Assembly: GCA_015709495.1 (NCBI GenBank)
Contig: CP054189.1
Coordinates: 806,001-870,000 of the forward strand
Origin: Chthonomonadaceae bacterium
GTDB lineage: Bacteria > Armatimonadota > Fimbriimonadia > Fimbriimonadales > Fimbriimonadaceae
DNA: 64,000 nt
Direction: 5' to 3'
Shown: positions 8,280 through 16,792 of the stretch, in pieces
Layout of the letters: every line of letters starts with the position of its first letter
Numbering within the stretch: position 1 is the stretch's first letter
The notes under the pieces: generated by a model
What the model saw: the letters and a program-made list of their open reading frames with translations, nothing else
Told to the model about the DNA's origin: nothing
The model's database searches: none
Program-made: the position numbers and the translations under genes

Positions 8280-8526
8280 CACCATCGACGGTGGCAAATA
8301 CACGCCGAACGTCGTCACGGTCGAGCGTGGCAAGCCCGTGGAACTGACCTTCACAGGCGGCCCAGAACTGGGCTGCGGAGGCACGGTTGTCTTCAAGTCC
8401 CTCAACCAATCCAAAGAGGTCGAATCCGGCAAGTCCGTGACATTCGCCTTCACTCCAGACAAGGCCGGTGAGATCCCATTCACCTGCGGCATGGACATGT
8501 ACGACGGCAAAGTCGTCGTCAAGTGA
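8280..8526 (+). pseudogene. Cupredoxin-like lipoprotein, C-terminal half (after IS)
   Basis: Continues the protein broken at 7053: IDGGKYTPNVVTVERGKP, then GPELGCGGTVVFKSL and IPFTCGMDMYDGKVVVK. This is the EfeO/cupredoxin-like fold with candidate copper ligands Cys, His/Met and the TCGMDM loop. An ATG inside the IS end (8254) is in frame with this half, so a cytoplasmic, signal-less copper-domain fragment could be made if the IS drives transcription. That product would lack export and lipid attachment. The next gene begins 20 bp downstream, so the operon reads on past the insertion. Confidence 0.8.
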
Positions 8527-8546
8527 ATCCTTAAGGAAGCAGAACT

Positions 8547-9041
8547 ATGAACATTATCAACTCAATTTCGAGATCCCTCGCTTTGTTCGCCGTTATGGGC
8601 GCACTCAGCCTGGCCCCGATCGCTTCCGCCCACGAGGGCGACTGCCCGTACTGCAAGCTGAAACTGGTTCAGAACACGAAGGAGCAGGATAACGAAGTCG
8701 TCCTGAAGATGGGCAACAAGCGCATCGAATATCGGTGCATGTACTGCGTGATCAAGGATCAGGGTCGTTACAAGGGCGATCTCGTCGTTTACGCTCCGAG
8801 CGAGAAGGTTGGCGAGCCGGTCGTGCTCAAGCGCACGGGCGGAAAGTGGACCGCTCCCGAAGGCGCGGTCTTCCTCAACATCTTTAACAAGCACGCCGAC
8901 TGCGCCGCATTGTCCCGCGCTTTTTCCAGCAAGGCCGCTCTTGATGCTTACGTTGCGAAGCATAAAGTTGAAGGCGCAAAGGCACTTACGTTTGCTGAGT
9001 TTGCAGACGCGGTAACCAAACCAGCCAAGTTAAAACCATGA
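8547..9041 (+). CDS. Exported protein with paired Cys-x2-Cys motifs
   Basis: 164 residues with a signal peptide ending at SAHEGDC. The mature protein has CPYC (33-36), CMYC (64-67) and a later FNKHADCAALSRAF segment. The whole mature region matches the C-terminal third of the next protein (9038-10594): the same CxxC, CxxC, VFL..F..H..C...SRAF order. I do not recognise a named family; NosL-like copper proteins are a loose comparison. The pattern suggests metal or thiol chemistry in the periplasm. The stop overlaps the start of the next gene by 4 bp, so the two are likely coupled. Confidence 0.65.
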   Translation: MNIINSISRSLALFAVMGALSLAPIASAHEGDCPYCKLKLVQNTKEQDNEVVLKMGNKRIEYRCMYCVIKDQGRYKGDLVVYAPSEKVGEPVVLKRTGGKWTAPEGAVFLNIFNKHADCAALSRAFSSKAALDAYVAKHKVEGAKALTFAEFADAVTKPAKLKP

Positions 9042-10594
9042 AGGCCATCATCTTTTTCGGATTGACGGCCATGACCGCCATCGGCTTAGCGCAAGATCAT
9101 TCCGGTCATCAAATGGCCGGAATGAAGAAGCAGACCGAGCTTCCCGCCATGCCAACCGACATACCCGGTTGGCTGAATGCGCCCGGCGCAGACCACCTCT
9201 TCTACAAAGCTGCGCGCTACAACTGGGCGATCAATCGCATTCCAAAATTTGCGAAGGATATGTATGCGACGGGAGTCGGCCACGCGATGGCCTACGAGGC
9301 GCTCGTGCGCGGAGAAGCTTCGACACTCGAAACGAAGACCTTCGACAAGATCAATTGGGTCCTAAAGCATCCGCCAGCCATGCCCGTAGACGAGGGCGCG
9401 ATTTCGCCTACTTTTCTGCGCAAGTACGGCTACCTGGAGAAGGTATTCGACTGGGCGCACACGCTCCACTTCCAAACGATCGACGTTTTCGCGCATCCGG
9501 GCTGGACCGACGAGCAGAAGGAGAAGGAAATCGAGCGGCTGTGGGAGTTCTACGAAGCCCAGCCCTACGCGATCACTGGGTTGCCCATGAACATGGATTA
9601 CCTCGACAGCTTTCCGTATTCGATGAAGTTCCGCACCGATTACCCGAAGGTGAACGGCCTGTTTTGGGGTTACCACTGGTTGCAGACGGTCAACTACGAC
9701 ATGCTCTACAGAGTGCCGGTCAAGGATCAAGCGTCGCAGTACGAGGTGCTGGGCGCGAGATATCACGAAACAGAACTGTACAAGACGGACCGAGACTTCA
9801 TGCCGATGATGGCGGAGATGAGCCCACGCTTCGCCAAGCGTTTCCCCCAAATAGCGAACGCTTTCGACAACCTCCACATGCTTCACGACAACGTGAACGA
9901 TATCCTTGCCCAGCCGCAGCTCACAGAAGCCCAGAAGCAAGAGCAGGTGAAAATCGCGATCTACCGCGTCCTCGCTACCACCCACAAGGGCGAGACGCCC
10001 GGCGACAGCGAAGGTAAAGAGAACACCCTCCACGACCATCGCCACCCACCGAGCATGCCCGGCATGGGCTGGATGAAGGGTAGCGAAGACGACATTATGT
10101 GGATGTCCGGCATGGGCTGGATGGATATGAGTGCGTGTTCCCACTGCTCGATTCCTATGCCCGAAGGCAACCCTTGGGGCGCGACCGTTTCCGCCGAGGG
10201 TTGGACGATGATGGTGCGCTGCTTGATGTGCGCTCGCGATATGGCGGGCGAGACACCGGGTCGTGCGATCATCCGAGCGGCGACCAACGATCCGAACCGA
10301 CTCCTTGTTCTGATCTCCGACGAGGAAGGCAACTGGACTTCGAACATCGAAGGCATCGTTTTCTTGGAGAAGTTTGGAGAGCATCCGGAGTGCTCTGGCT
10401 GGTCTCGTGCGTTCACGACGCTTGCCGCCCTTGAGAAGTATGTCGCTGACAACCCGGAATACAAGGACACGAAACCGCTCACCTTGGCCGAGTGGGCCGC
10501 TTTGAATCACGCAACGCCCGATACCTACCGGAAGATTGACAAGCCCAATCCTTATAAACCCGGACCTCCTCCCTCAAATGGAGGCGGTAGATGA
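9038..10594 (+). CDS. Large exported His/Met-rich protein with C-terminal Cys-x2-Cys domain
   Basis: 518 residues. A signal peptide is followed by a short metal-binding-like stretch (DHSGHQMAGM). A helical domain of unknown family (about 45-320) is rich in Trp, Tyr and His, for example WAHTLHFQTIDVFAHPGW and ITGLPMNMDYLDSFPYSMK. A Met/His-rich linker (MPGMGWMKG, MSGMGWMDM) leads to the C-terminal domain with CSHC (367-370), CLMC and a later HPECSGWSRAF, related to the preceding gene. The operon context and the Met-rich repeats point to copper(I) binding. The enzymatic role, if any, is unknown. Confidence 0.65.
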   Translation: MKAIIFFGLTAMTAIGLAQDHSGHQMAGMKKQTELPAMPTDIPGWLNAPGADHLFYKAARYNWAINRIPKFAKDMYATGVGHAMAYEALVRGEASTLETKTFDKINWVLKHPPAMPVDEGAISPTFLRKYGYLEKVFDWAHTLHFQTIDVFAHPGWTDEQKEKEIERLWEFYEAQPYAITGLPMNMDYLDSFPYSMKFRTDYPKVNGLFWGYHWLQTVNYDMLYRVPVKDQASQYEVLGARYHETELYKTDRDFMPMMAEMSPRFAKRFPQIANAFDNLHMLHDNVNDILAQPQLTEAQKQEQVKIAIYRVLATTHKGETPGDSEGKENTLHDHRHPPSMPGMGWMKGSEDDIMWMSGMGWMDMSACSHCSIPMPEGNPWGATVSAEGWTMMVRCLMCARDMAGETPGRAIIRAATNDPNRLLVLISDEEGNWTSNIEGIVFLEKFGEHPECSGWSRAFTTLAALEKYVADNPEYKDTKPLTLAEWAALNHATPDTYRKIDKPNPYKPGPPPSNGGGR

Positions 10595-11355
10595 AAGGGC
10601 TCTTCATCGGCGCCGGGCTTGTATTAAGTTCGCTGGTACCCGCCAGCGACCACAACAACATAGAAGCGGGACGCCCCCTTCGCTTCGACGACGCTTACTC
10701 AATCGCTTTTCGCGAGCGCGCCTTTGAGTTCGGCTTAACGCTAGACACGTTTCGTCGGCGCGGCCCCAGCTACGGGAACAAAACCGAATTCAAGTACGGC
10801 TTCGCGAAGAACCAAGACATCTCGGTGGCCATTGAACCCACCTATTCAAGTCCTGAGCGAAGGGGCGATCTCGGGAATGTTGAGATTGGCTATTTCAACG
10901 GACTTCGCCGCCAGATTGACGACGCTCCAGCGCTTGCCTACCGGGTGGACGTCGGTCTGCCGACCGGCCGGGATGCGAAGGGGCTCGATTTGCGCTTCCG
11001 CGGCATCGCGACCAAGGCCCTGGGGCAATACGACAAGGTTCACCTCAATCTTGATCTCAACATGAACACGAGCCCCGGCCCCGGCGAACACCGTCACACC
11101 GTGGGAGCCGTGCTGGGCTACTCCACTCCGCTGGGCTACCCACGCCGTTTCGATCAAACTCTGGTGGCCGATTTCGCCGTGCAGCAGAGCAAGAAACAAG
11201 GTGAAGGCTACGTTGGATCGGTAGGTCTCGGCCTGCGCCGTCAAGTCAGTCCGCAAGCCGTGTTCGACATTGGCGTCACATCCGACCTCTTTTCGGCCAA
11301 GGGCGCGGAACGAAGGCCGTTCCGCCTTGCCATCGGCTACTCGGTTAGTTTCTAA
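10591..11355 (+). CDS. Outer-membrane beta-barrel-like protein
   Basis: 254 residues, overlapping the previous stop by 4 bp. A short signal peptide is followed by alternating polar/hydrophobic strands and it ends in FRLAIGYSVSF, a terminal aromatic residue typical of outer-membrane barrels. Segments such as LGNVEIGYFNGLRRQ and HTVGAVLGYSTPLGYPRRF resemble uncharacterised transporter-like barrels found in metal operons. It may provide an outer-membrane route or anchor for the exported metal proteins encoded just upstream. No specific family is certain. Confidence 0.6.
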   Translation: MKGLFIGAGLVLSSLVPASDHNNIEAGRPLRFDDAYSIAFRERAFEFGLTLDTFRRRGPSYGNKTEFKYGFAKNQDISVAIEPTYSSPERRGDLGNVEIGYFNGLRRQIDDAPALAYRVDVGLPTGRDAKGLDLRFRGIATKALGQYDKVHLNLDLNMNTSPGPGEHRHTVGAVLGYSTPLGYPRRFDQTLVADFAVQQSKKQGEGYVGSVGLGLRRQVSPQAVFDIGVTSDLFSAKGAERRPFRLAIGYSVSF

Positions 11356-11496
11356 TGGAAATGGTGATAGATAAGCACATTGACCCCGTTTGCGGGCTAA
11401 CAGTCGTCCTTAGGTTGATTGTGGGCACGTTCCGCAACCGATTCAATCTTCTATCACGCACACACTCGCTCAACGCCGAGAGTTCTATATGGTGTA

Positions 11497-12072
11497 ATGC
11501 AAATGGAAGAAACAAAACATAAACAGAATCAACAGATGCACATGTCATGGTGGCGATTTGCGGCTATGGTTTTTACGTCCACGGCAGTTATGTTCGTGCT
11601 TATGTACCAACTCGTGTACGAGCGGGATCACATGTTCTTTAGCATGAATCGGTTTGTCGCCTCGCTCGCGATGGGAGGTGTTATGACGGTCATCATGCTG
11701 GGCTTTATGTGGTCGATGTACAAGGGTACGAAACTGAAAATGGCTTTTTTCGTCGGCGGGGCCCTGGCGGCGGCGGGGCTACTCTATGTAAATCGGAGCC
11801 AGTCGCTTACCGACGACACCCGCTTTATGAAGTCGATGATCCCGCACCACTCCATCGCGATCAACAACGCTCGAAAGGCCACGATCAGCGATCCAAGGGT
11901 ACGCGAGTTGGCTAACGAGATCATCGCCGCACAGGTTCGAGAGATCGAGCTAATGAAGAGACTCATCGAAGACATCGAGAAACACGGAAAGCGCGGCAAT
12001 AACCCGCTTCCACCTCGAGATGCAGTTGTCACCGAGGAGATGCTGACCAAAATTCGTGAAGTGCTCAAATGA
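11497..12072 (+). CDS. DUF305 family membrane protein
   Basis: 191 residues starting [10 protein letters not shown]. It has membrane helices at about 18-40, 52-74 and 82-98, then the DUF305 signature [16 protein letters not shown] (His pair at 117-118). DUF305 proteins are small ferritin-like-fold proteins often found with copper resistance genes. The start overlaps no earlier gene (141 bp gap), so it may have its own promoter, and its stop overlaps the copA ATG by 4 bp. It probably works with the ATPase in copper handling at the membrane. Confidence 0.82.
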   Translation: MQMEETKHKQNQQMHMSWWRFAAMVFTSTAVMFVLMYQLVYERDHMFFSMNRFVASLAMGGVMTVIMLGFMWSMYKGTKLKMAFFVGGALAAAGLLYVNRSQSLTDDTRFMKSMIPHHSIAINNARKATISDPRVRELANEIIAAQVREIELMKRLIEDIEKHGKRGNNPLPPRDAVVTEEMLTKIREVLK

Positions 12073-14480
12073 GCGACTCTGCGCGTCAATACGACCCCGT
12101 TTGCGGGATGCCGGTTGACCCCTCCGACTCGGGAGAGTCGTTTGAACACGGGGGGACGACGTACTACTTCTGCAGCAAAAGTTGCCTGGAGAAGTTCAAG
12201 GCGAACCCTGAGACCTTCCTGGTTCTAAAGCCTGCCGAGGTGGAAAAGCCGCAGGAAATGATGGTCGAATACACCTGCCCGATGCATCCTGAGATCGTGC
12301 AGAAAGGCCCGGGCAGTTGCCCAAAGTGCGGCATGGCGCTGGAGCCGCGTCATCCTGTCGCGTCGGCTAAGAATACGCAATGGACTTGCCCAATGCATCC
12401 GCAGATCGTGCAGGACAAGCCGGGGAGTTGCCCCATTTGCGGCATGGCGCTCGAACCCATGGAGGTCACCCTCGACGACGAGAATCCGGAGCTGCTGGAC
12501 ATGACGCGGCGCTTCTGGATCTCCACCGTCCTCTCGATTCCGCTTCTCTTGGCGGTGATGCCGCATCTGTTCGGATTCGATATAGGTGAATGGGTCCCGC
12601 ATGGGGTGCTGGGCTGGACCCAATTCGCGCTTGCTACGCCGGTCGTGCTTTGGGGAGGATGGCCGTTCTTCCAAAGAGGCTGGGCGTCGGTCATCAATCG
12701 CAGTCCCAATATGTTCACCTTGATCGCTTTGGGGACGGGAGTGGCATTGCTCTATAGCGTGGTCGGCGTGCTCGCGCCACAGGTCTTCCCGGCCTCCTTC
12801 CGCAACACGATGGGCGGCGTCGATCTCTACTTCGAGGCGGCGGCGGTGATTACCACGCTCGTCTTGCTTGGTCAGGTTTTGGAGCTTCGCGCTCGAAGCG
12901 CCACGAGCAGCGCGATTCGCGCCTTACTCGATCTTGCACCCAAGCAGGCACGGGTGGTGCGAGATGGAAAGGAAGAGGACATCCCTCTGGAACACGTCCA
13001 TATCGGTGACGCGTTGCGAGTGCGGCCAGGGGAGAAGATTCCAGTAGATGGGGTCGTAATCGACGGGCGCAGTTCGGTGGACGAATCCATGATCACGGGC
13101 GAACCGATGCCGGTGCAGAAGACGGAAGGCGATAGAGTGACGGGTGCGACCGTGAACGGAACGGGGAGCTTTGTTCTGCGGGCCGAGCGGGTTGGAAGCG
13201 AAACTCTGCTTGCCCAGATCGTGAAGATGGTGAGCGAGGCGCAGCGCTCGCGGGCTCCCATTCAAAAGTTGGCCGACACGGTTTCTGGCATTTTCGTGCC
13301 CATCGTAGTTGTGATCGCGATCGTTTCATTTATCGTGTGGGCGATGTTTGGGCCTGCGCCGGCAATGGCATACGCCGTGATCAACGCGGTGGCAGTGCTG
13401 ATCATCGCTTGCCCCTGTGCGTTGGGTTTAGCAACGCCGATGTCGATCATGGTCGGCACGGGAAAGGGTGCCCAAGCAGGCGTTCTGATCAAGAGCGCCG
13501 AGGCACTGGAGGCGTTTGAGAAAGTTGATACGCTGGTGGTTGACAAGACCGGCACGCTCACCGAGGGCAAGCCAAGGGTGGTTGCCGTCGTTCCTCTTGC
13601 AGAATTCTCGGACAAAGAGATTCTTGAAGTGGCCGGAGGACTTGAGCAAGGCAGCGAACATCCCTTGGCGGCGGCGGTTCTCTCTGGCCTCATGGAGCGG
13701 AATTTCGAGTCAAGTAAGGTGCAGGAGTTTGAGTCGGTGACCGGCAAAGGCGTGCGTGGCAAAATCGGCAACGACGTAGTCGCGCTTGGAAACCTTGCGT
13801 TGATGGAGTCAGTTGGTGTAGCTCCGGGGGATTCTGCGACAAGAGCAGAATCGATGCGAGCCGAAGGCCAGACCGTCATGTTCGTCGCTATGAGGACAAA
13901 GGTCGTGGGTCTGATCGGCGTCGCAGACCCTGTCAAGACAACAGCATCTGAAGCCTTAATAGCCTTGCACGACGAGAAGATTCGCGTCGTCATGGTCACG
14001 GGCGACAGCAAGACCACGGCGCAGGCCGTAGCCACAAAACTCGGCATCGACGAAGTCCATGCAGACGTTTTGCCCGAGGGCAAGATCGAAATCATCAAGC
14101 GACTCCAGTCCGAGGGGCGGTTCGTTGCCATGGCAGGTGACGGGATCAACGACGCCCCTGCTCTTGCTCAAGCTCAGGTTGGAATCGCGATGGGAACTGG
14201 CACCGACGTGGCAATGGAAAGCGCTGGAATCACCCTCCTCAAAGGCGATCTGACAGGACTGGTTCGGGCGAGAAGACTCAGCCGTGCGACAATGAGCAAC
14301 ATCCGCCAGAACCTCTTTTTCGCTTTCGTCTACAACGTCGCGGGAGTTCCAATTGCTGCGGGCGTTCTTTATCCGTTCACTGGTCTTCTACTGAGTCCGA
14401 TGATCGCGGCATTGGCAATGAGCTTAAGTTCTGTGTCCGTGATTGGCAATGCGCTGAGGCTACGGAGCACAAAACTGTAG
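12069..14480 (+). CDS. copA: Copper-translocating P-type ATPase with YHS and two heavy-metal-binding domains
   Basis: 803 residues. In order: an N-terminal YHS domain ([15 protein letters not shown]), two short heavy-metal-binding domains with CPMHPEIV and CPMHPQIV each followed by a CGMALEP motif, then a P1B ATPase core. The ion-path CPC is at 448-450, the phosphorylated Asp492 is in [11 protein letters not shown], and [20 protein letters not shown] marks the hinge. The [10 protein letters not shown] context is that of Cu/Ag pumps of the P1B-1 group. It exports Cu(I) using ATP. It carries no classical HMA domain; the YHS plus CPMHP modules replace it. Its stop is 119 bp before attachment copy 2. 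Confidence 0.92.
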   Translation: MSDSARQYDPVCGMPVDPSDSGESFEHGGTTYYFCSKSCLEKFKANPETFLVLKPAEVEKPQEMMVEYTCPMHPEIVQKGPGSCPKCGMALEPRHPVASAKNTQWTCPMHPQIVQDKPGSCPICGMALEPMEVTLDDENPELLDMTRRFWISTVLSIPLLLAVMPHLFGFDIGEWVPHGVLGWTQFALATPVVLWGGWPFFQRGWASVINRSPNMFTLIALGTGVALLYSVVGVLAPQVFPASFRNTMGGVDLYFEAAAVITTLVLLGQVLELRARSATSSAIRALLDLAPKQARVVRDGKEEDIPLEHVHIGDALRVRPGEKIPVDGVVIDGRSSVDESMITGEPMPVQKTEGDRVTGATVNGTGSFVLRAERVGSETLLAQIVKMVSEAQRSRAPIQKLADTVSGIFVPIVVVIAIVSFIVWAMFGPAPAMAYAVINAVAVLIIACPCALGLATPMSIMVGTGKGAQAGVLIKSAEALEAFEKVDTLVVDKTGTLTEGKPRVVAVVPLAEFSDKEILEVAGGLEQGSEHPLAAAVLSGLMERNFESSKVQEFESVTGKGVRGKIGNDVVALGNLALMESVGVAPGDSATRAESMRAEGQTVMFVAMRTKVVGLIGVADPVKTTASEALIALHDEKIRVVMVTGDSKTTAQAVATKLGIDEVHADVLPEGKIEIIKRLQSEGRFVAMAGDGINDAPALAQAQVGIAMGTGTDVAMESAGITLLKGDLTGLVRARRLSRATMSNIRQNLFFAFVYNVAGVPIAAGVLYPFTGLLLSPMIAALAMSLSSVSVIGNALRLRSTKL

Positions 14481-14522
14481 CGTCGAATCGTTGCCATTTA
14501 ACGAGGCATCACGCCTGCGACC

Positions 14523-14569
14523 ACTGCAACGTACAACTGCAGAGGTCGATTAGGTTCAAAAGCGACCAT
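14523..14569 (+). repeat. Right-end module of island A: anticodon-stem dyad and GGTTCAAAA box
   Basis: CTGCA and TGCAG arms around 9 bp, running into AGGTCGATTAGGTTCAAAA. The same order occurs at 23711-23759 near the right end of island B, and a related TTCAGGTTCAAA lies at 52527-52538 near the right end of island C. The dyad copies the anticodon stem sequence of the target tRNA. These are candidate integrase or excisionase sites at the right end of each island. Confidence 0.5.
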
Positions 14570-14598
14570 TTTTGGCGAATATGTGTGTTGATCGAGAC

Positions 14599-14643
14599 AT
14601 CGCGCTGCAGAGGTCGTGAGTTCAAATCTCATCATCTCCACCA
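14599..14643 (+). repeat. Attachment-site repeat, copy 2 (boundary of islands A and B)
   Basis: A 45-bp copy of the tRNA-Ala 3' half with four differences from copy 1. Two of them, G to A in the 5' arm and C to T in the 3' arm of the T stem, are compensatory and keep the base pair. The fragment therefore looks like the end of a different functional tRNA-Ala, probably carried in from another host, rather than a decayed local copy. Confidence 0.85.
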
Positions 14644-14684
14644 GATTCAAATGAACCTAAAGTGGTTCCTAAGATTGGTTCCTA
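14643..14684 (+). repeat. Left-end module of island B with tandem putative arm sites
   Basis: Repeats the module after the tRNA: AGATTCAAATGAACCT, then TGGTTCCTA at 14663-14671 and TTGGTTCCTA at 14675-14684. The last part overlaps the 3' end of the Zn/Cd ATPase gene. Confidence 0.6.
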
Positions 14685-16792
14685 AACTGCGAGGCATTCA
14701 GAGTTCGCAATAGCCTCAGGCCATTTGCAACTACCAACAGACTCGCGCCCATGTCGGCAAAAACAGCCATCCATAGGGTCGCGACTCCGAAGAACGCGAG
14801 GGCGAAGAAAACGGCCTTCACGCCAATCGCAAAAATGATGTTCTGCTTCAGCACGAGCGAGGCTCGACGGCTAAGACGAATGAACTCTGGGATTTTTCGG
14901 AGGTCGTCTTGCATCAACGCAACGTCGGCGGTCTCAAGTGCCGTATCGGTTCCGGCCGCTCCCATTGCGAATCCGACATTCGCTTGTGCGAGAGCCGGCG
15001 CGTCGTTGATACCGTCGCCAACCATTCCGACGTGACCATTGTCAGCCGTAAGCTCTGTGATGATCGTCAGTTTGTCTTCTGGAAGCAGGTCACCGCGAGC
15101 GTCGTCAATGCCGACTTGGGCAGCGATGGCCCTCGCGGTTCTGACGTTATCGCCGGTGAGCATAAGAGTCTTCACGCCTAACGCGTGCAGCTCCTTAATT
15201 GCTTGGATGCTCGTTTCGCGGACGGTATCGGCTACGGCAATGACTCCGAGCGCCCGATCAGCGTTGCCGAGAATGACGACCGTCTTGCCCTGCTCTTCAA
15301 GCCGTTCGAGAACAGCTTCGACCTCTGCGCGGCAGTAGTCCTCCTCGTGGGCCAGCCGGTGGTTTCCAAGGAAGTATTGCTGCCCGTCAACGACTCCCTT
15401 CACCCCCCGCCCCGTTATGGACTCGAACTCTTCGACCGAAGCTCTCTGTCCTTCGTACGCAGCGACAATGGCAGTAGCCACGGGATGTTCTGAAGGGGCG
15501 TCGAGGCTAGCTGCTAAGCGAAGCAGTTCAGACTCCTCAATGGAATCAAACGGTACGACATCCGTCACCTTTGGCAAGCCGTGGGTCAACGTGCCGGTTT
15601 TGTCAAGAGCAATTTGCGAGAGCCTTCGACCCTCCTCGATGTAAGTGCCGCCCTTCACCAAGATCCCTCGTCTTGCGGCCGAAGCTATCGCACTGACGAC
15701 GGTGACCGGGGTCGAGATGACTAGCGCACACGGGCACGCGATCACCAAGAGCACCAATGCTTTGTAGAGCCAAAGCGAGAACGATTGGGCGAAAAGCAAT
15801 GGCGGAACGGTGGCAATCAGAATCGCCAATAGGACGACGAGCGGCGTGTAGTACCGGGCGAACTGGTCGACGAAGCGCTGCGTCGGCGCCTTCTGACTCT
15901 GCGCTTGCTGCACGGCCCGAATGATCCGTGCCAGTGTCGTTTGCCCTGTGTTCGCCGTAACCTCAAAATCGAAACTGCCTTTCTCGTTGATCGTCCCTGC
16001 AAAGACCTGATCTCCAACCAGCTTGGCAACGGGGATGCTCTCTCCGGTGATAGGAGCTTGGTTGACACTTGATGAACCTTCTTTTACGAGGCCATCTAAC
16101 GCGATTCGCTCTCCCGGCCGGACCCTCACGAGTTGCCCCACGGCAACGCTGGAAGCTTCGATTTCGACCCATTCGTTTCCGACCAATGCAAGGGCACGCT
16201 CGGGGGACAATTCCATGAGTGAGCGAATCGCGTGACGCGCCCGATCCAGGGAGAATGCTTCGATCATTTCAGCTACGCCAAAGAGGAAAGTGACCATCGC
16301 TGCTTCTGGCCATTGGCCGATGAAAGCCGCCCCAATGATCGCGATGGTCATCAGGAAATTGATGTTCAGCGCTAATGTGCGAAGGGAAACGATTCCCTTG
16401 CGAATCGTTTCCCTCCCGCCGAGCGCAATCGAGCCAAGTGCTAGAGCGATAACGGGCCACGACCGTTCTGTGCCGGTATTCCACGCGATGACTTCGGCGG
16501 TCACCGCGAGGACTCCGGAAGCTCCCATGAGCCATCGATCAAGGACTGGAACGGCCGGTCCATGCCCAGCCGATTCGGGCTCGTTATCACTGACGAGCTT
16601 TGGATCCATTCCTACCGATTCGAGGGCTCGCTGAATCCTGCCTTCGTCGGAATGTCCGTGGATTACCGTCAACTTGCGGCTCATGAGGTCGAAGTCAAGC
16701 TGCTCGATCCCCTCCATACCTTTCAAGCGGTTCCGAATAATGCCTTCCTCCGTGGGGCAATCCATCTTGCCGATGTGGAAGATCGTCTTCAT
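14669..16792 (-). CDS. cadA: Zn/Cd/Pb-type P-type ATPase
   Basis: 707 residues. An N-terminal HMA-like domain has the MDCPTEE motif (10-16), typical of ZntA/CadA pumps. The membrane core has CPC at 353-355 followed by ALVISTPVTVVSAIASAARRG, the Zn/Cd (P1B-2) signature, and the phosphorylated Asp397 is in [29 protein letters not shown] follows. It pumps divalent soft metals out of the cytoplasm. The start overlaps the end of czcA by 4 bp, so it is the last gene of the operon, and pairs cytoplasm-to-periplasm export with the CzcCBA periplasm-to-outside route. Confidence 0.9.
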   Translation of the reverse strand: MKTIFHIGKMDCPTEEGIIRNRLKGMEGIEQLDFDLMSRKLTVIHGHSDEGRIQRALESVGMDPKLVSDNEPESAGHGPAVPVLDRWLMGASGVLAVTAEVIAWNTGTERSWPVIALALGSIALGGRETIRKGIVSLRTLALNINFLMTIAIIGAAFIGQWPEAAMVTFLFGVAEMIEAFSLDRARHAIRSLMELSPERALALVGNEWVEIEASSVAVGQLVRVRPGERIALDGLVKEGSSSVNQAPITGESIPVAKLVGDQVFAGTINEKGSFDFEVTANTGQTTLARIIRAVQQAQSQKAPTQRFVDQFARYYTPLVVLLAILIATVPPLLFAQSFSLWLYKALVLLVIACPCALVISTPVTVVSAIASAARRGILVKGGTYIEEGRRLSQIALDKTGTLTHGLPKVTDVVPFDSIEESELLRLAASLDAPSEHPVATAIVAAYEGQRASVEEFESITGRGVKGVVDGQQYFLGNHRLAHEEDYCRAEVEAVLERLEEQGKTVVILGNADRALGVIAVADTVRETSIQAIKELHALGVKTLMLTGDNVRTARAIAAQVGIDDARGDLLPEDKLTIITELTADNGHVGMVGDGINDAPALAQANVGFAMGAAGTDTALETADVALMQDDLRKIPEFIRLSRRASLVLKQNIIFAIGVKAVFFALAFFGVATLWMAVFADMGASLLVVANGLRLLRTLNASQFRNQS

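Larger units (their letters stand above)
4394..14643 (+). mobile_element. Genomic island A: copper-resistance island integrated at tRNA-Ala
   Basis: A 10.2-kb block between attachment copies 1 and 2. It holds a rightward set of metal-handling genes (Cys-rich exported protein, YHS/YtkA-like protein, split cupredoxin, two Cys-x2-Cys domain proteins, beta-barrel, DUF305 protein, copper ATPase) and an IS3-family element. It has no integrase or transfer gene. It could have been mobilised in trans by an integrase that recognises the same attachment core, or it could be the remains of a larger element. The boundaries follow the tRNA-derived repeats. Confidence 0.75.

Noticed and set aside
9362-10510. 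Long minus-strand frame opposite the 518-residue copper-locus protein
   Set aside because: His/Arg/Val-rich antisense shadow; the plus-strand gene has a signal peptide, metal motifs and operon overlaps.
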